Assembly: GCA_003508835.1 (NCBI GenBank)
Contig: PUFA01000034.1
Coordinates: 4,986,501-5,050,500, forward strand
Source: Eonycteris spelaea
Taxonomy: Eukaryota > Chordata > Mammalia > Chiroptera > Pteropodidae
Reading direction: 5' to 3'
DNA length: 64,000 bases
Both the position numbers and the translations under genes were made by a program. Position 1 is the first letter of the stretch; every line of letters begins with the position of its first letter. Shown piece after piece: positions 33,421-46,225 of the stretch. The notes under the pieces are model-generated. The model did not search any database. It saw only the letters and a list, made by a program, of their open reading frames with translations, and was not told the DNA's origin.

Positions 33421-35164
33421 ATACCCTTTTGGTTTTCGATTATTCAAGCAGGAATTGGCTTTCTGATTGTAATCCTTTCGATCTATCCCAAGCAGATGAG
33501 CAGTGGTTAATTTTTTTAAATGTGTGTAAACTTTTACTTTCCATGACTGAATCAATGCCAGTGTTTTCTGTGCATGACGGGTGTGGGTCTAGAGTGAAGA
33601 TGGTAAGCGAGAAGTTAAGGACTCCAAAACCAACTCGGCTGGACTCTGCTGGTTGCTTCAAAAATGCATCACTTATCTAAACTCTCATGACTCAGATTCC
33701 TTACCAGGAAAACAAGACTGACGATTCTTTTTTTTTTTTTATCATCTCACTGAAGGTGGTAAGAATGCCTTACAGCTTTAAGGGCTATGTAAATGCTAAT
33801 AGACTGAAGAAGAGGAGAGAAGCTTGAGCTTTCAAAGGCACTGGCAGGCTAGAATTAAGAAACCATAGGCAATATTCCAAATGCTTTAGATGGTGTATCG
33901 TATAAAGTGAAGTCGGTTGCTTCCTGGAATAGCATTCTCTTCCCCACTCCCTCTTCATGTCTGTTTCTCATCTGGCTCATTTGCATTTGGAGCCCAATAG
34001 CCAGATGGATTTCCAAACTCATGTTCAGAATAATCCCAAATTCTTAGCTATTGCTCATAAATGATCAATAACAGCAATAATGAAAATCACAGCGGGGTGC
34101 TGCTCTTTTCGTCAGTCATTCCTTACTCTTTCGGGATGAATGCTCAGCTGTTTATGAGACAAGGCTGTTCACTTTTGGGGAAATAAACACAGGCGAAGTA
34201 TAATCTCAAAAGGGAGGAATTGAGGCTTTTGAATGTTTCTTAAATTAATAACTTCAGACGTGGCCTCTTTAGACTCACAAGTGACGAATCTTTATCAGCC
34301 TTATTTTAGAAACTAGCAAAACCAGATATGTTTTAAAAATGCATCTAACAGGAATTATAACTGTTATTAAGAACACTTAATTCTAATAGCCTTGCCTCTG
34401 GGAAGACATTGCTTCCCAAGCTTTTCTGGCAATTACTAAATCTTAATACCATATTCCTTATGCAAAGTGTTCCTCTTCCTTAGCTGTACATATTTATTAA
34501 TCCCCAAATTCTCAGAACATTCCCCCACCCTTTTATTCCTTTGGACATGGCATACTTTCCCGATAGCCTGCTTTAATTTGGAAGATGGCAGAGTCTCTGC
34601 AGAATAACACACCAGCTTCGTACCTCCAAAGTCTCTCTGATTTCCAAATTTCAGCATGTATCACCCAGAAAGCTTGTTTCCTAGGTTCAGTTCCCACTTA
34701 ATTCTACTTTATAAGGACTACAGTTTAGTCTGAGAGCCTAAAGTTCCAAAAGTTCCTCAGTAATACTGATACTAGCTCTCCGTAAACCACAGCCATGGAG
34801 GACACCAAACTGATTTTCTGCCTTGGACTTGAAACGCTATAAAACTAGAGAATGAACCTTATCCCGAGGGTGCGTGAATGCTGTTCCACATGCTGGGCAC
34901 CGGCACCTTGACCCACACTGCCTCACTATTTTTCTTTCTGTAACATACTGTACTGCAGGAGGCAGAAGCCAGCAGAGCTCACATACATTTACTTCTCCTT
35001 GAACCCTGTTAAGTTCTGAAGCTCATGGTGAGTCATGGAGCTCTCTGAGCTCCTACTGAGAATCAAGGTTACATTTTTAATTCATTGGTTGATAGTCAAG
35101 GAGGTAGCCAAGTGCAGAAATAAGGTGATTGGCTGCTGGTGAGTGTTCTAAAAGATAAAATTGT
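33421..35164. other. No recognisable repeat
   Basis: Single-copy-looking sequence with a 13-T run near 33727. No supported exon. Confidence 0.4.
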
Positions 35165-35435
35165 TTATTATATATATGTGTGTGTGGATATATACATGCG
35201 CTTATACATCTATAAACAGATATAAATATAATCATGTATATAGTCACATAAATATATATGCCATCTTATGTATGTATCCATAATCATATATAAAATACAT
35301 ATACATGTATAATCATATATATATACATATGAAGTCATATATAAATATATACATATATAATCATATACACATGCATATACGACTGTATGTGTGTGAACAC
35401 ACCTACAATCATGTATACATGTGTGTATATGAAAG
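35165..35435. repeat. Degenerate AT-rich minisatellite
   Basis: The word AATCAT(A/G)TAT recurs at 35230, 35282, 35311, 35359 and 35408, with TATACAT/ATATATA linkers. Spacings are about 52, 29, 48 and 48 bp, and an AGTCATAT variant occurs at 35332. The array is decayed rather than a clean tandem repeat. Confidence 0.75.
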
Positions 35436-36525
35436 TGTACTAAGGGATTGATTGATAGAGAATTTCTGAGATTATTACTATTCTGTTTCTCTCGTGTGAA
35501 AAGTTCATTTCAGCAACAAAAGTGAAACCACAGAAGAGAGAGTTCTGTTTTTTTCTTGACTTTTATAAAGTTGGGATTCTTTGTGTGAAGAAGTGTATAT
35601 TCTTGTCTGGCTCCTCAGCTCTCATAAGGGGCAATCAACCCAAGGTTTAGCTCTGTTCTCTGTCAAAGATTTGCCAAAGCCCTTACTCTCAAGGCTCAGT
35701 TCAGGGAATGTTCTTTGAAGAAAAATTCTGAACAATGTTTTTGTTTTTTTCCTCTAGATTATCGATCTTTGAATCTATCTTTGATTTGGTAATGCCAACA
35801 GAGAGCTGTAATTAGATCACGATACTGGTAATATTATTTGAAGCCAATAACACGTTTCATTTGTTAGTTGTTATTTTGTTGTCTAATTTGGGATACATTA
35901 ATAAGAGTATAAGGGGTCAATTTATCCCACTAGTTGCATCAACAGCAACAAAAATAAAGCTCTGAATGGCATCCTGGGAAATTTTCAAATAATATATTCT
36001 TGGGATTTTCTCCTTTTGAGTGAATCTTTGACTTAATGAGACTTAATTTCTGACTTGCATCTCTATATTTATCAAGCGAACTTCAGTTAAGGCAGATAAA
36101 TCTATGACAATAAATTAGGAACTAACCAATAGCATTTTTATGATGTGACTCATGTGAAATCCAGGGCTCTACATTATGGAATCATATTCATTGGAACTGT
36201 AATGTGGTGTAATACCTGTAATTTTAGGAATGCAAATCTTTAAGGCTTTTGTAAAAGTACTAAAAGAAAAGCTTATTCGTTGTGCATTGTAAATTTGCCC
36301 CAATCTTCCTTTTTGTCTCAGTGTTCCCACACTCTTGAAAAAAACAACAATAGCAACAACCAAGCCTCTCTAGTCATCTCTCTACTTCCCCAGATCTTCT
36401 CCTCCCCACTGTGAGGCTCTCCTTCCCCCTCTTTCCCATACAGACCCTCCCCATGCTCCTTCCAATAAGGGGTTCATAGCTACAGAAGTTCCAACACCTG
36501 ACCTTTCCCATTGGGCACAGCCTCC
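35436..36525. other. No recognisable repeat; pyrimidine-rich end
   Basis: 36365-36480 is strongly C/T-rich (CTTCCCC, CTCCCC words) and leads up to the ZNF143-type motif. The rest is unassigned. Confidence 0.4.
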
Positions 36526-36538
36526 TGGGAATTGTAGT
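36526..36538 (-). promoter_or_regulatory. Candidate ZNF143/THAP11-type motif
   Basis: TGGGAATTGTAGT on the plus strand is the exact complement of ACTACAATTCCCA, the core of the ZNF143 (STAF) binding element found in many mammalian promoters. The extended 3' half (AGGAGG) deviates from the usual GCATGC. No transcript start is visible nearby, so function is unproven. Confidence 0.4.
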
Positions 36539-36619
36539 TCTTTCCTACTTTCGACTGTTTTTCAGAAAAAGAAAGTCACTCTAGAATTCTGCCATAGCAC
36601 ATTCTCTGTAAAATACTTT

Positions 36620-36830
36620 GCATGTCCAGCCTGCAGGGCTGGCTTCAGGGGTATGCTGCTATGGAATTGCACATGGCTTTGCATTCAGAAGAGCCTTGGT
36701 TTAAGGCTCTGTTGTGACCCTCTTGAAAATCTTAAAAATTGTGAAGAAGGGGTTCTGCATTTTCATTTTTTACTGTGCCTGGCAAATTACAGGGTAGGCT
36801 CTGCCAGCATGGCCTCCCTGGGGCCCGATA
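36620..36830 (+). repeat. Ancient interspersed repeat, family unnamed
   Basis: 'AGAGCCTTGGTTTAAGGCTC', TGTTGTGACCCTCTTGAAAA, 'GAAGGGGTTCTGCATTTTCA' and 'TGTGCCTGGCAAATTACAGG' match a dispersed mammalian repeat with a TTGGTTTAATGCTCTGCTGT block. I cannot name it securely. Confidence 0.5.
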
Positions 36831-39639
36831 TGTTTGAGCAGTGAGTTAACAACCATGTGTTTATGAGAGAGGAAGGGAGCTGGGCTGAAAATATCACCAG
36901 CTCTCGGTTCAAGAAGAGGGAGGGGGAAGGAATGTCTCTTCATAGCCCGTTCCCCATAGGTCGCCTGGGCTTGTTTATAGTGTTTCAGTGCTAAAAGACA
37001 GAATATTTTTTTTTCTCTTCATTCTGCATCTGAGGCTGAGTGTTTAGACTTTTGTCAAAATTATTAAGATATGAGAGTAACTTGGGAGACTTTGAAGCTC
37101 TGATGAAATGCCCAAGGAAAGGCTGGTTTGAATTTCTGCTGAAAAGGCCATAGAAATCTGGCCTTCTTTAATACTTATCCTTCTAACTCACATTTCAAAG
37201 CACTTAAACATCATAATAAATTCTCTGTAAGTTTCCTTTCCTAAAAAAAAAAAAAAGCATTTTCTTCACTCCCAAATTATATTTATGAGTTGGAATCTTG
37301 TTCTTGCTCTTTTATTTTTTTATTTTATTTTTTTTATATATATATTACATGGGATGGGATTCTGGGACAGAAAAAAAAATGTGATTAAAATTAAGAAAAT
37401 CTGGAAAAGTTAATACCGCATCAGTATTGGTTCATTAATTGTGACAAATGTAAGGTGTTAAAATAGAGGAAACTACTAATATGTGGTGTATAAGAGCTCT
37501 CTATACATCTCCACAATTTTTTTTTATAGATCTAAGACTATTCGAAAATAAGAAGCTTATTTAAAAAGAAAAAAAAGTGAAAGTAAGCTTTACCCTATAT
37601 CTAACCATATTAAATTACTGAAAGACTTTCTTTATATTGAGTTGTTTTTGCTGAGGAACAGAAAGACGTGCTTGGTGAACACTTCATAACCAGTTTAATG
37701 ATGATTACCTTCTCTAAAATGAGAGAGGCCATGCTGTCCTGTAATGAACCTGCTGCCTCCAGCCAGCACTCATCTCGGATTGGAGGCAGGGAACCACAAT
37801 CATCCGGAACTAGCAGATGGTGTCTGATGACCAGGCTGCGACTTCAGGTCCCTAGAGCACTCAGCCTCCACCTAAATGCCTACCCCTCCTGAAGCAAGGG
37901 CTGAAGGAGCCAGTGGAGTTTAATTTAGTGTGTTCCGAATGAGTTAACTGGTGACAGATATCAGTGAGTATATTCTATCACATTAATTTTAATGTATTCT
38001 ACATGTCTGATGTGAAAGACTCAAAATGACCTTCCCAATGTTACTAATTAGTTCTCTCAGTACAACTTCTTTACCATTTCTTAAAAGTGGCTTCTGTTCC
38101 AATTTTAGCAAATATTACAATTTATAATTTTTGCATGTATTATTGGGGAGTTGAACAAGGGGATATTCATGTGGAATCATTATAAGTAAAACAGTCCAAT
38201 GAGGTAACAGTGTTATAAAAGGTTTCATGTGACTGTCTTGAAGGCATGTGGACCACAAACATTCTGCGACAGAGCTTAGGCACAAATCTTCCCAATCACA
38301 CAGTAATTAAAAGATTTATGCAAAATGAAAGATAAAAAAGTTGTCCATGCTTTTAACATAAAAATGTAAAATTAGCTATAGGTATAAGTCAATAATCTCA
38401 ATTCTAAAAACAATTCGAATTGTATTTTTTTATCTGATACTTAAACATTATTTTAAGAATTTGCCGATGACATCTTAACTCCCATATTGTAATGCTTCAT
38501 ATTTCTTTCCAAACTATTATAAACTGGTTTCTTCACCACATTTTTTGTGGCTAAAAGAACACATATTCTAAAAACTTGAATTTGGTTGTCAGAATCAGAA
38601 AAAAATTCATTGTCTAATGGTAATTCACTCTTAGAAAACTGGCCAGGTATTTTCTTTTTTTTTTTCTTTCTGTTCTTATTAAAGAATAAACAGAGAAATT
38701 TTTGAAGGATATATATTTCAACATGTGATGGTGATTACATGTGAGTTATGTGGTTAAAAATTATTTTAACTTTTTTTTTATATCTCTTTGCTTAGTGCTA
38801 TATCAATATGAGTTTACCCTGACATTAAAAACTGAAAAAACAGCACTAGTTCTATAAATTATAAAACATAGCACAACTAAAACTTATTGTTAAACATTTA
38901 CTCTTCAATATATTTACAATGAGGAGTACTGTAAAATTGTTAGTTTAAACATAAGTTAAGATATATTATTGATATGATAATAATTATTATTACTATAATA
39001 TGGCACAACCTTATTAATTCTGACTCCAATGATTTCCATATAGCAAGAAGATTGTCCTTACCTTATTTTTAATAAAAGGAGAATTTTCTAAGCAATCTAA
39101 TAGTATTCTCAAGTTTATCAGATGCTAATATACTCAAAAGAATATTGGACTAGTTAAAATCCTTAATAATCCTCATTTCCATGTGATTATTTAACATTTA
39201 TTTTATGTACTGAATATATTCAATAACAATTCCCCAAGTCTCATGTTTCTCATAAAGTGCTTATGACTAAGGAAATGTGACGGGTTGTTCTAATTTTGCA
39301 TATGTTATAATTGAAGAATAAAAGGTCAGACTGTGCTTATATATGGACGAAGGTGGGGGGTAATTTTTAGACTTCCAGAAGATTCCCCTTGCCTCCAGCA
39401 TTATCCTGTACCTCTGCCTGATACCTGGGATTTCTTTTCTACATAATTGCCTTTTACCTAGAATTAGAACTATAGTTCTAAATAAAAATATCTCAGGGAT
39501 AGTAAGTGAGTAGGAAGCATAGCAAAAAAAAGACAATTAGGGAGAAATACGCAGAAAAATTGGTAATTAGCATGAAGAACAAATGTAAGCTTCTGAACAC
39601 CTTTACTTGAGCTTAGTTGATCAACTTGCTCAAGAACTC
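36831..39639. other. No recognisable repeat except low-complexity tracts
   Basis: Poly(A) at 37242-37255 and a T/A-rich stretch at 37310-37350. Otherwise AT-rich DNA without transposon or exon evidence. Confidence 0.4.
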
Positions 39640-41510
39640 AAAGCAACTTCTGAACAAAGATAGTGGAGTAAATGTATATTTATTCACTCCTCCTTCTGCT
39701 CATGCCAAATAACAAATAATGGAAAGTGGTGGGAAAATACCAATCCTCAGTGAAATAAGAAATGGCCATAACCAAAAGTCTTACCGTCTTTGAAGCCTAT
39801 CTTCCGAATCATGTGAAATCTACACTAATACACGTGAAGAAACTCAGTGCCACACATACGTACTCAGATCTTAAGCAGAGACAGAATTAAGTTTAGCATT
39901 CATGACTGCCCCATATATACAGCCTTCGATGGGCCTTGGAGCTCTAGAGTCGCTGTCATTCTTTGGAAGAATCCTTCTAGAAACCACAGATTTGCAGGGG
40001 ATGTGCAACTGAAGGAGAATTCACACACACTGATTATGCCATATTCTATCTGAGTATGATGCAACCACTCAGCACAGAAAGGGCAGGTGAGGTGGGAACA
40101 GCAGAAACTGGCAGAGCCTGTTATCTCAAAGACAGTACTGACTCTTGGATGCTCAAAATTGAGAAAATACGTGCTCCTAGACCAAAATAAGGACAGTGAA
40201 GGAAGATGCACTATCAGTGTCTGATTTGATGAGATTTGGATTAACCAAGCCCAGTAGGAGCTGCAGACTCTTACAGTTTAATCTCCTTTCCATAACATAG
40301 AAGGAAGTAGCACAGGATCTATGAAGAAATACTGGGAGGAAAAATATGAAGGAAAGAAACATAAGCAAAAGTTGGAAGAAAGATAAAATATGAATAACAA
40401 GGAGTCTTACGCATATAAAAAAAACAAGAAAAATGAAGAAAAATGGCATTTTGTAGTCTCAAAGTAATTATAGGCAACATGATTTATTACCCTATGTTTT
40501 TAAAAGTAAAGCTAAACAAAGGACTCAAGGATTCAAAGAAGAGCTTATAAGACAACACCAGGAGACAAAAAAGCAAACTAGACATGCACAAAAAAGCCAA
40601 AGAAGTATAAAACAAAAAAGTATCAGAGAGATGAAAAAGCACAATAAAAGCAAAAGAAAAGAGAATGAGTATAACTAAACCCTTTCCTCTTGGCGTCTCA
40701 ATGCAAACTCTAAATGAATAAAAACAAAGGCATAAAACTCATTATGGTCAATATATGAATATATGACACACAGATCCAACATATAAACAGAACAATGAAC
40801 CTGAAAAAAATATGCTGAAAGATATAATAGCAGAAAACTTTCCTGAAACAAATTTGCTAAAATGCAGATTGAAAGTACAAGGACCTGGGAGAAAAATAAT
40901 TGAAACAGAATGATCAGCAATGAGACATATCCTGAAATTCAAGAATAAAGGAAAGAATTACATAAGTATGCAGGCTGAAAAAAAAAGTCATCTATGGGAG
41001 AAAATAAAAGTCACATTTAAAAAAAAGGGAAATGTCATATTGCTTTCAGAATTCTTTACAACTATCCTCACTGCTGGAAAACCATGAGTTTATATTTATA
41101 AAACAAACTCTGACCATGGGGAGGAGCTATTAAAGTATAACCAAGAATTTTATACCCAGCCAAGTTTTTATTTAAGTATAAAGGAAAAGATAGATGCTCA
41201 AGTGTGAAAGAATTCCAGGTTCAGGGAATATAATATCAAAAAGCTCTTGAGGAAGAATACTACTGGTAAAAAAATTCCAGTCAAAAGATTTGAATCGAAT
41301 ATCTAATTCAGAAATGGAAAAGTTGAACAGTGGGGATGAGCATTCGCCATTTTTAAATATGGCATTAGGCTTAAATCACTTTGGAAATTGCAATTACAAA
41401 ACAGATATTAAATGCTATTAATAATAATAATGATAATAATAATATAAGCATAAAATCAGGATGAGGAGTGGGAGAAGCTAAGTATGTTTATTTCTTTTTC
41501 ATTCATAATA
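39640..41510 (+). mobile_element. HAL1 (half-LINE-1) relic, ~1.9 kb
   Basis: It begins with ACAAAGATAGTGGAGTAAAT, a mutated 'AAGATGGTGGAGTAA' start, followed by CACTCCTCCTTCTGC. The later part carries the HAL1/L1M blocks 'CAGAAAACTTTCCTGAAAC', GAGACATATCCTGAAATTCA, a TATGGGAGAAAATAAAAGTC region, 'AGAATTTTATACCCAGCCAA' and AATGGAAAAGTTGAAC. HAL1 elements encode only an ORF1-like RNA-binding protein and lack reverse transcriptase. Here that frame is destroyed by many stops. The identification rests on block order; exact ends are approximate. Confidence 0.6.
41416..41448. repeat. (ATA)n microsatellite
   Basis: AATAATAATAATGATAATAATAAT-type array with one ATG interruption, near the HAL1 3' end. 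Confidence 0.85.
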
Positions 41511-41769
41511 GGGAGTCAACTGATGTGTACTAAAATAAAAACACATGCCAACCTCCCACTGTTGTCATAAATTCCTTTTTATTTAAATTTTGGGGACACT
41601 TCCAGGACCGATTATTATCTCTTATGATAAAGATATATCTGCATTTAAAAATTCTTTTGTTTTCACTACAACTCATTTTCGCTTCTGTTCAATTCAAATA
41701 CAATTAATTACAAAACTCTATAAAGTAAAAATGGCAGAGATCGTTTGATCTGAGCTTCTGACCCTTTTA

Positions 41770-42010
41770 TAGGGGGCTGTGGAATGGAATGGTTAACGGC
41801 CTAGACTCTGGAGACAAGTTTCAAATCATAAATCCACCAACCGTTTACATGTCCTTACACGCTGCTTCACGTTGCTGCGTTTCAGAATCCTCATTAGAAA
41901 AGTGAGGGTCAAGATAATATTTACTTCATAGAATTTTTCAAAGGATGAAAATGTTCACATGCTAGCACAGGAGATGGCTTATTGTAAGTGCCAACTATGT
42001 CACTTTTATG
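41770..42010 (+). mobile_element. MIR SINE, near full length
   Basis: GTGGAATGGAATGGTTAACG, CTAGACTCTGGAGACAAGTT, CAAATCATAAATCCACCAAC, 'TTTCAGAATCCTCATTAGAA', AAGATAATATTTACTTCATA and GGCTTATTGTAAGTGCCAAC cover the whole MIR from its tRNA-like head to its tail. Confidence 0.85.
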
Positions 42011-44755
42011 TGCGGTTTTATCTTTGTTTCTTTTAGTTTAGCTAATACGTATTTGGAGAATAACATCATTATTTATATAAAAAATAAATATTTTTAATCC
42101 AGGGAGAAGCAGAACTAGGGCACCACTAAATTTCCTGGCACCTAGTCTCCTGCTCTGTTGAACTGTGTCATCGTGACCCTTCAAGGAGGTCTTCTTCGAG
42201 GTTCGTTGTGTACAGTTCGGTATGACTGAGAACTTAAAAACCCATCAGTTCCACAAATATTTTTTTTGATCAATTACATTTTCTCCATCCATCTGTATGG
42301 TTGGGAATTTAATGGAAAAACAGTGCTTATTTTGGAATAGTTTACCCTCGTATTTGGTACTTTGTTTTATATTCTCTTCCTTATGTCCCTCACTGAAATG
42401 GTCCCCCGTGTGTTACGAATATGAGAAGTAAAATTTACATAGCAAGGTAGATGGGAACATTAACTACTTGTACCTACATGGTAGGTGTTTGAAAAGAAAG
42501 CAATTCAAAAATAACTTAAAAGCTATTCATAGTTTAAACATTGCTATTTATTAAGTGAGACTATGAGATCAATTCTAATGTTGAGAAACTTCCATCTGTT
42601 TCTCTAAACAGCCCGGTATCAAATTACCAAACCTTTATGACTACTGGCATTTCAAGAGAAGTTTTTAAAGTTAATTCCATGCCATCATTCTGTTGCTAAC
42701 TAGATATGAAACAACCCAAATGTGTTTGGGCATCTGCAGATACCTGCCCATCTCATGGGAAATTCTAGAACTAATAAATGATTCAGCTTGGGACAGTGTA
42801 ATAACGTGGGCGAATGGTGTAAATAGATGAGGTTATGGGGGTGTAAGCTTGCCAGCCCAGCAACGAAACTATCAAGTTCTGAAAGACACTGAAATTTGAA
42901 TGAAAATGCCAAACCATAGAACTTAATGTTTCCTTCCATTCGACTCTAAATGCTCTGAAGTAAAAAAAATCTTGGCTGCATTGATATACTCTGTTGCACT
43001 GATCGACACAATTGGAAGAGGCAGAGTTAATGAAAGGAGAGATTGTGGCAGAAGGCAAGAGGATGAAAAAAAAATAAAATAAAAAACAGAAGCAGTTCAG
43101 GGAACTCAAACCGCTTCTTACCTATCTTTTTCATTTTTTCTAACTTGATAAAAATTCAGGTACATACAGACCTTTCTGCTTTATAGAAAAATAAACAAAT
43201 AATGGAGAAACAATGGAAGGCCCATATAAGAAAATAAAATCTTAGGCATTTGAGACCTTTCACAGAAGGCGTTTAGATTCTGAGCCAGCTTTTTTTATTT
43301 TTTAAGAATTCGAAATGGATGAACTTATTTTTTGGAACCCTTCAAACCTGAGTACCCCACTCGAAGGGCATCAAAACTAACATCTTTTGGTATCGTTTCT
43401 AAGAAAACTGTAAGTATTCACAAAATAGCCAATGTTCGTTTAACTCGATGTAGTTCACCAAGGAGCTGCCTGTCTTCTGCCTAGACTGGAGGTTTTAACT
43501 TTTCTCAGACTGTCTGGAAATGTCTATATTTAGTTTTCCATCCGATATATTCCTCTAATATCTTTTATGCCCATTTGGTATACTAACAAAAAAATAAAAA
43601 AAAATGAACCAGCCATCATCTCTGTGGAAAGAAGCACAGATGTCTTGAAATAGGCCTGCGAAAAGTACTCACCAATGGAGAACCCTGTATTTCTTTAATT
43701 AATTTAAATATTTTGCTGTCAGCTCGCTCTCTTTGAAGCCACAGATTGTTTTTCACTCTGAGATTCACTTTCTTCCTAATAATAGAAACAGAAATGTCTC
43801 TTTGGTCCCACTGTCTCAAGATTCAGAAATAAGATTCCTCTTCAACCCCAGGCTGTGGAGTAATTCATCTGTAATCACCATTTGGTGCCTTTCATCGTCG
43901 TAATAAAGGTCACATCACAGTCACATGAGTGCCATTGCTCTTCTTTTTGCTGTATCAAGCATTTTCTTCTGGAAGCATTTCTTTGAGATGGGCCAAAAAA
44001 TATATTTCCATTTAAGGAGTAAGTGTTCAGAATCTTACACATCTCTGTTCTATCAATTATGCAAATACCGCTTAACATTTTTCTTACATTCATCCAATAT
44101 GCATGTTTTCCTCCAAATGTTACTGCAAACCAGAAGACCATAGACCTTCCTTTTTGTTTTTCTCTTTGTTTTATTGTTCATGTGGATGTAGTGTCTGAAG
44201 TCTGACAGGAGAAATAGATTTTGCCTGCCTGGATTCTAGTTTAGGAGTAGAATGCATTTTTTTCTATAACTGTTGGCCTGTGTTAAAGGAATATCTATCA
44301 AAGTATAAGACAAGTAGACTAAAGCTTAACACTGAAAGAAACTACCATATGGATTTATTTCATGGCATAAAATTGTTTTAAAGGGAGTTGAGTTTTAATA
44401 GTCTATTAGAAATGAATCCTTCTTATTAATTTTTTAAAGTTTGCTGATAAAATTCACATGAGCTTGAAAGAACTTGAGTCCCCTAGAAGTCACATGGGGA
44501 TGGGGATGGAAAGAGGCTTAAAGACAATGCAGATTAATGCAACAGGTGACGATGAAGTTCTAATAATGCTCTTCTGTTTGCCAAACTGTAGCTCTCTGGA
44601 GAACTCAGCAGTAAAAAGACAGGCTGTATACACACAGATACTATGAAATACAATACCCCTTCTCTGCCCCCAAATGAGTTGAGACAAAAAATAAGATAAA
44701 ATTTTTACCATATCTCTCTTGTATGCCTAGTTTCTGTGCTATGGAAGGCAAAACA
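42011..44755. other. No recognisable repeat over 2.7 kb
   Basis: AT-rich, apparently single-copy DNA. Several 60-108-codon frames on both strands overlap one another and show no family signature. Confidence 0.4.
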
Positions 44756-44783
44756 AAATCAATCAATCAATCAATCAATCAAA
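44756..44783. repeat. (AATC)n microsatellite
   Basis: Six to seven perfect AATC units. Confidence 0.95.
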
Positions 44784-45766
44784 CCAGAAGACAAAATTCT
44801 AGGTCATGGATTTTATCATGTGGTAGGGAAGTTGAAATCTAATCATATGAATCAGACTCATAATAAAGCTCTGTATCAATAAATACTCATTTTGGCCATT
44901 AGTGATGCTAAAGCGATTAGAGATGCTTGTTATAATTTATAACCCTTAATTATATAATAATCATTAAAATTTTTAGAATTTGGTATTATAATAACCAAAT
45001 TCTTCTTATTAGATGAAAGTTCCTAGTTCTTAAGGCAATCTTGTAGCTCCGATTAATATTTTAATAGAACAAATCTTATCTTCAAAGTATATAAACAACA
45101 GTTTCGATTTTGGTGGGGCAAAATGCTGATGTGGGTTTACGAAGTTTTGCTAATGTTTCTTGTACATAACTTAAAAACCAGAGTCAGTGCTATTTAGGAA
45201 AGATGAGACATCATGAATTCTTTATGGAAATTTTACCCCAGAATTTCAGTGCTGTCATGATCAAGGAATCCACGAGTCTCTGCCGTCTGGGACATCTATC
45301 TGCAGCTGCAAGTCATGCCTCTGGATCTGATTTCTTAACAAATGTCTAAAAATTGTAAAGGGTGTTGTATGACCACATCCCAGAGTTTCTAAATTTCTCC
45401 GCCTGAATGTCTATACAATAACATTACACCGAATCGCTGACAAACTAAACACACAGACATTGGAAATTCTACAGGATCAGGCAAAGAACTTCCGTTAGAA
45501 TTTTAACCTTTTGGACTCTTCTTGATAGAGGCATGTTTCATGTTGATGGACAATTTCATAATGCAGGCACAATTCGTCATTAATAGCGCTATACTTACTC
45601 TACACGGTCACATGGTCTATCAAGAAGTTAATAATCGCCGCTCGCTCTAGGTTTGGGGACCCAATCAAGATGAGAAGAATGGACCATTATTAGCTAGTAA
45701 TGTCTGAGCACAAGGAGGGCGATGGAACCATGGACGTGATAAGGAAGCTAAATGAGGTTGGGTGAA
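44784..45766. other. No recognisable feature
   Basis: I looked for retroviral internal sequence next to the LTR (envelope remnant, polypurine tract) and saw none that is convincing. Confidence 0.4.
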
Positions 45767-46225
45767 TGTCGGGAGCCATTATGAGACACTGAAGAAGTCA
45801 GGTAGCTTATAGCCATAAAGCAGTTGCTGAGACTGCTTAAACAATGGTTCAAGGAAGCAGGGTGTTGAGTTAAACATTACTGACCCTGGAGGAGAGGTAT
45901 GCCTCCTAAAGTAATCCTCATAAGATAGTGGAATGTTTTACAGAAAGCAAGGATGTCTGTACCCTGAGGGAAGGATGTATAGGAACTTATGTAAATGCCA
46001 GCATTCCTATGGTAATGTACTCTGTGCCTTGCTATTGTGTTCAAAAAGAAATATAGGGCTATGCTAAATAAACTCCAGGCTGCAGCATTGACTGTATGCC
46101 CTCCTGAAGCGCTTTCCTGTCTTCTTTTATTTTCCCTTAGGCTTCACCCCACTCTTTTAGGTGCTGTTCGACTTTAGCCCGCTGGCCCAGCAGTAAGGAA
46201 CTGTCAAACCAGGTTTCTCGGGACA
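45767..46225 (+). mobile_element. Solo LTR of a class II (ERVK/beta-like) endogenous retrovirus
   Basis: A 459-bp unit starts TGTCGGGAGCC and ends GGTTTCTCGGGACA, giving TG...CA ends with a short imperfect inverted repeat. The opening resembles class II LTRs of the TGT(T/C)GGGAGCC type. An AATAAA at about 46060, inside GCTAAATAAACTCCAGGCTG, is a plausible LTR polyadenylation signal placed as expected ahead of R/U5. There is no lysine-tRNA primer-binding site after it and no internal retroviral sequence on either side, so it is a solo LTR left by recombination. The 6-bp flanks (GGTGAA and GAAAAT) do not match, so the target duplication has decayed or was never clean. Confidence 0.65.

Noticed and set aside
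35165..35435. Replication origin or scaffold attachment region
   Set aside because: A/T richness alone does not support either; kept only as a degenerate minisatellite.
45640..45766. Internal retroviral sequence upstream of the LTR
   Set aside because: No polypurine tract, envelope motif or matching second LTR was visible, so I did not extend the element.
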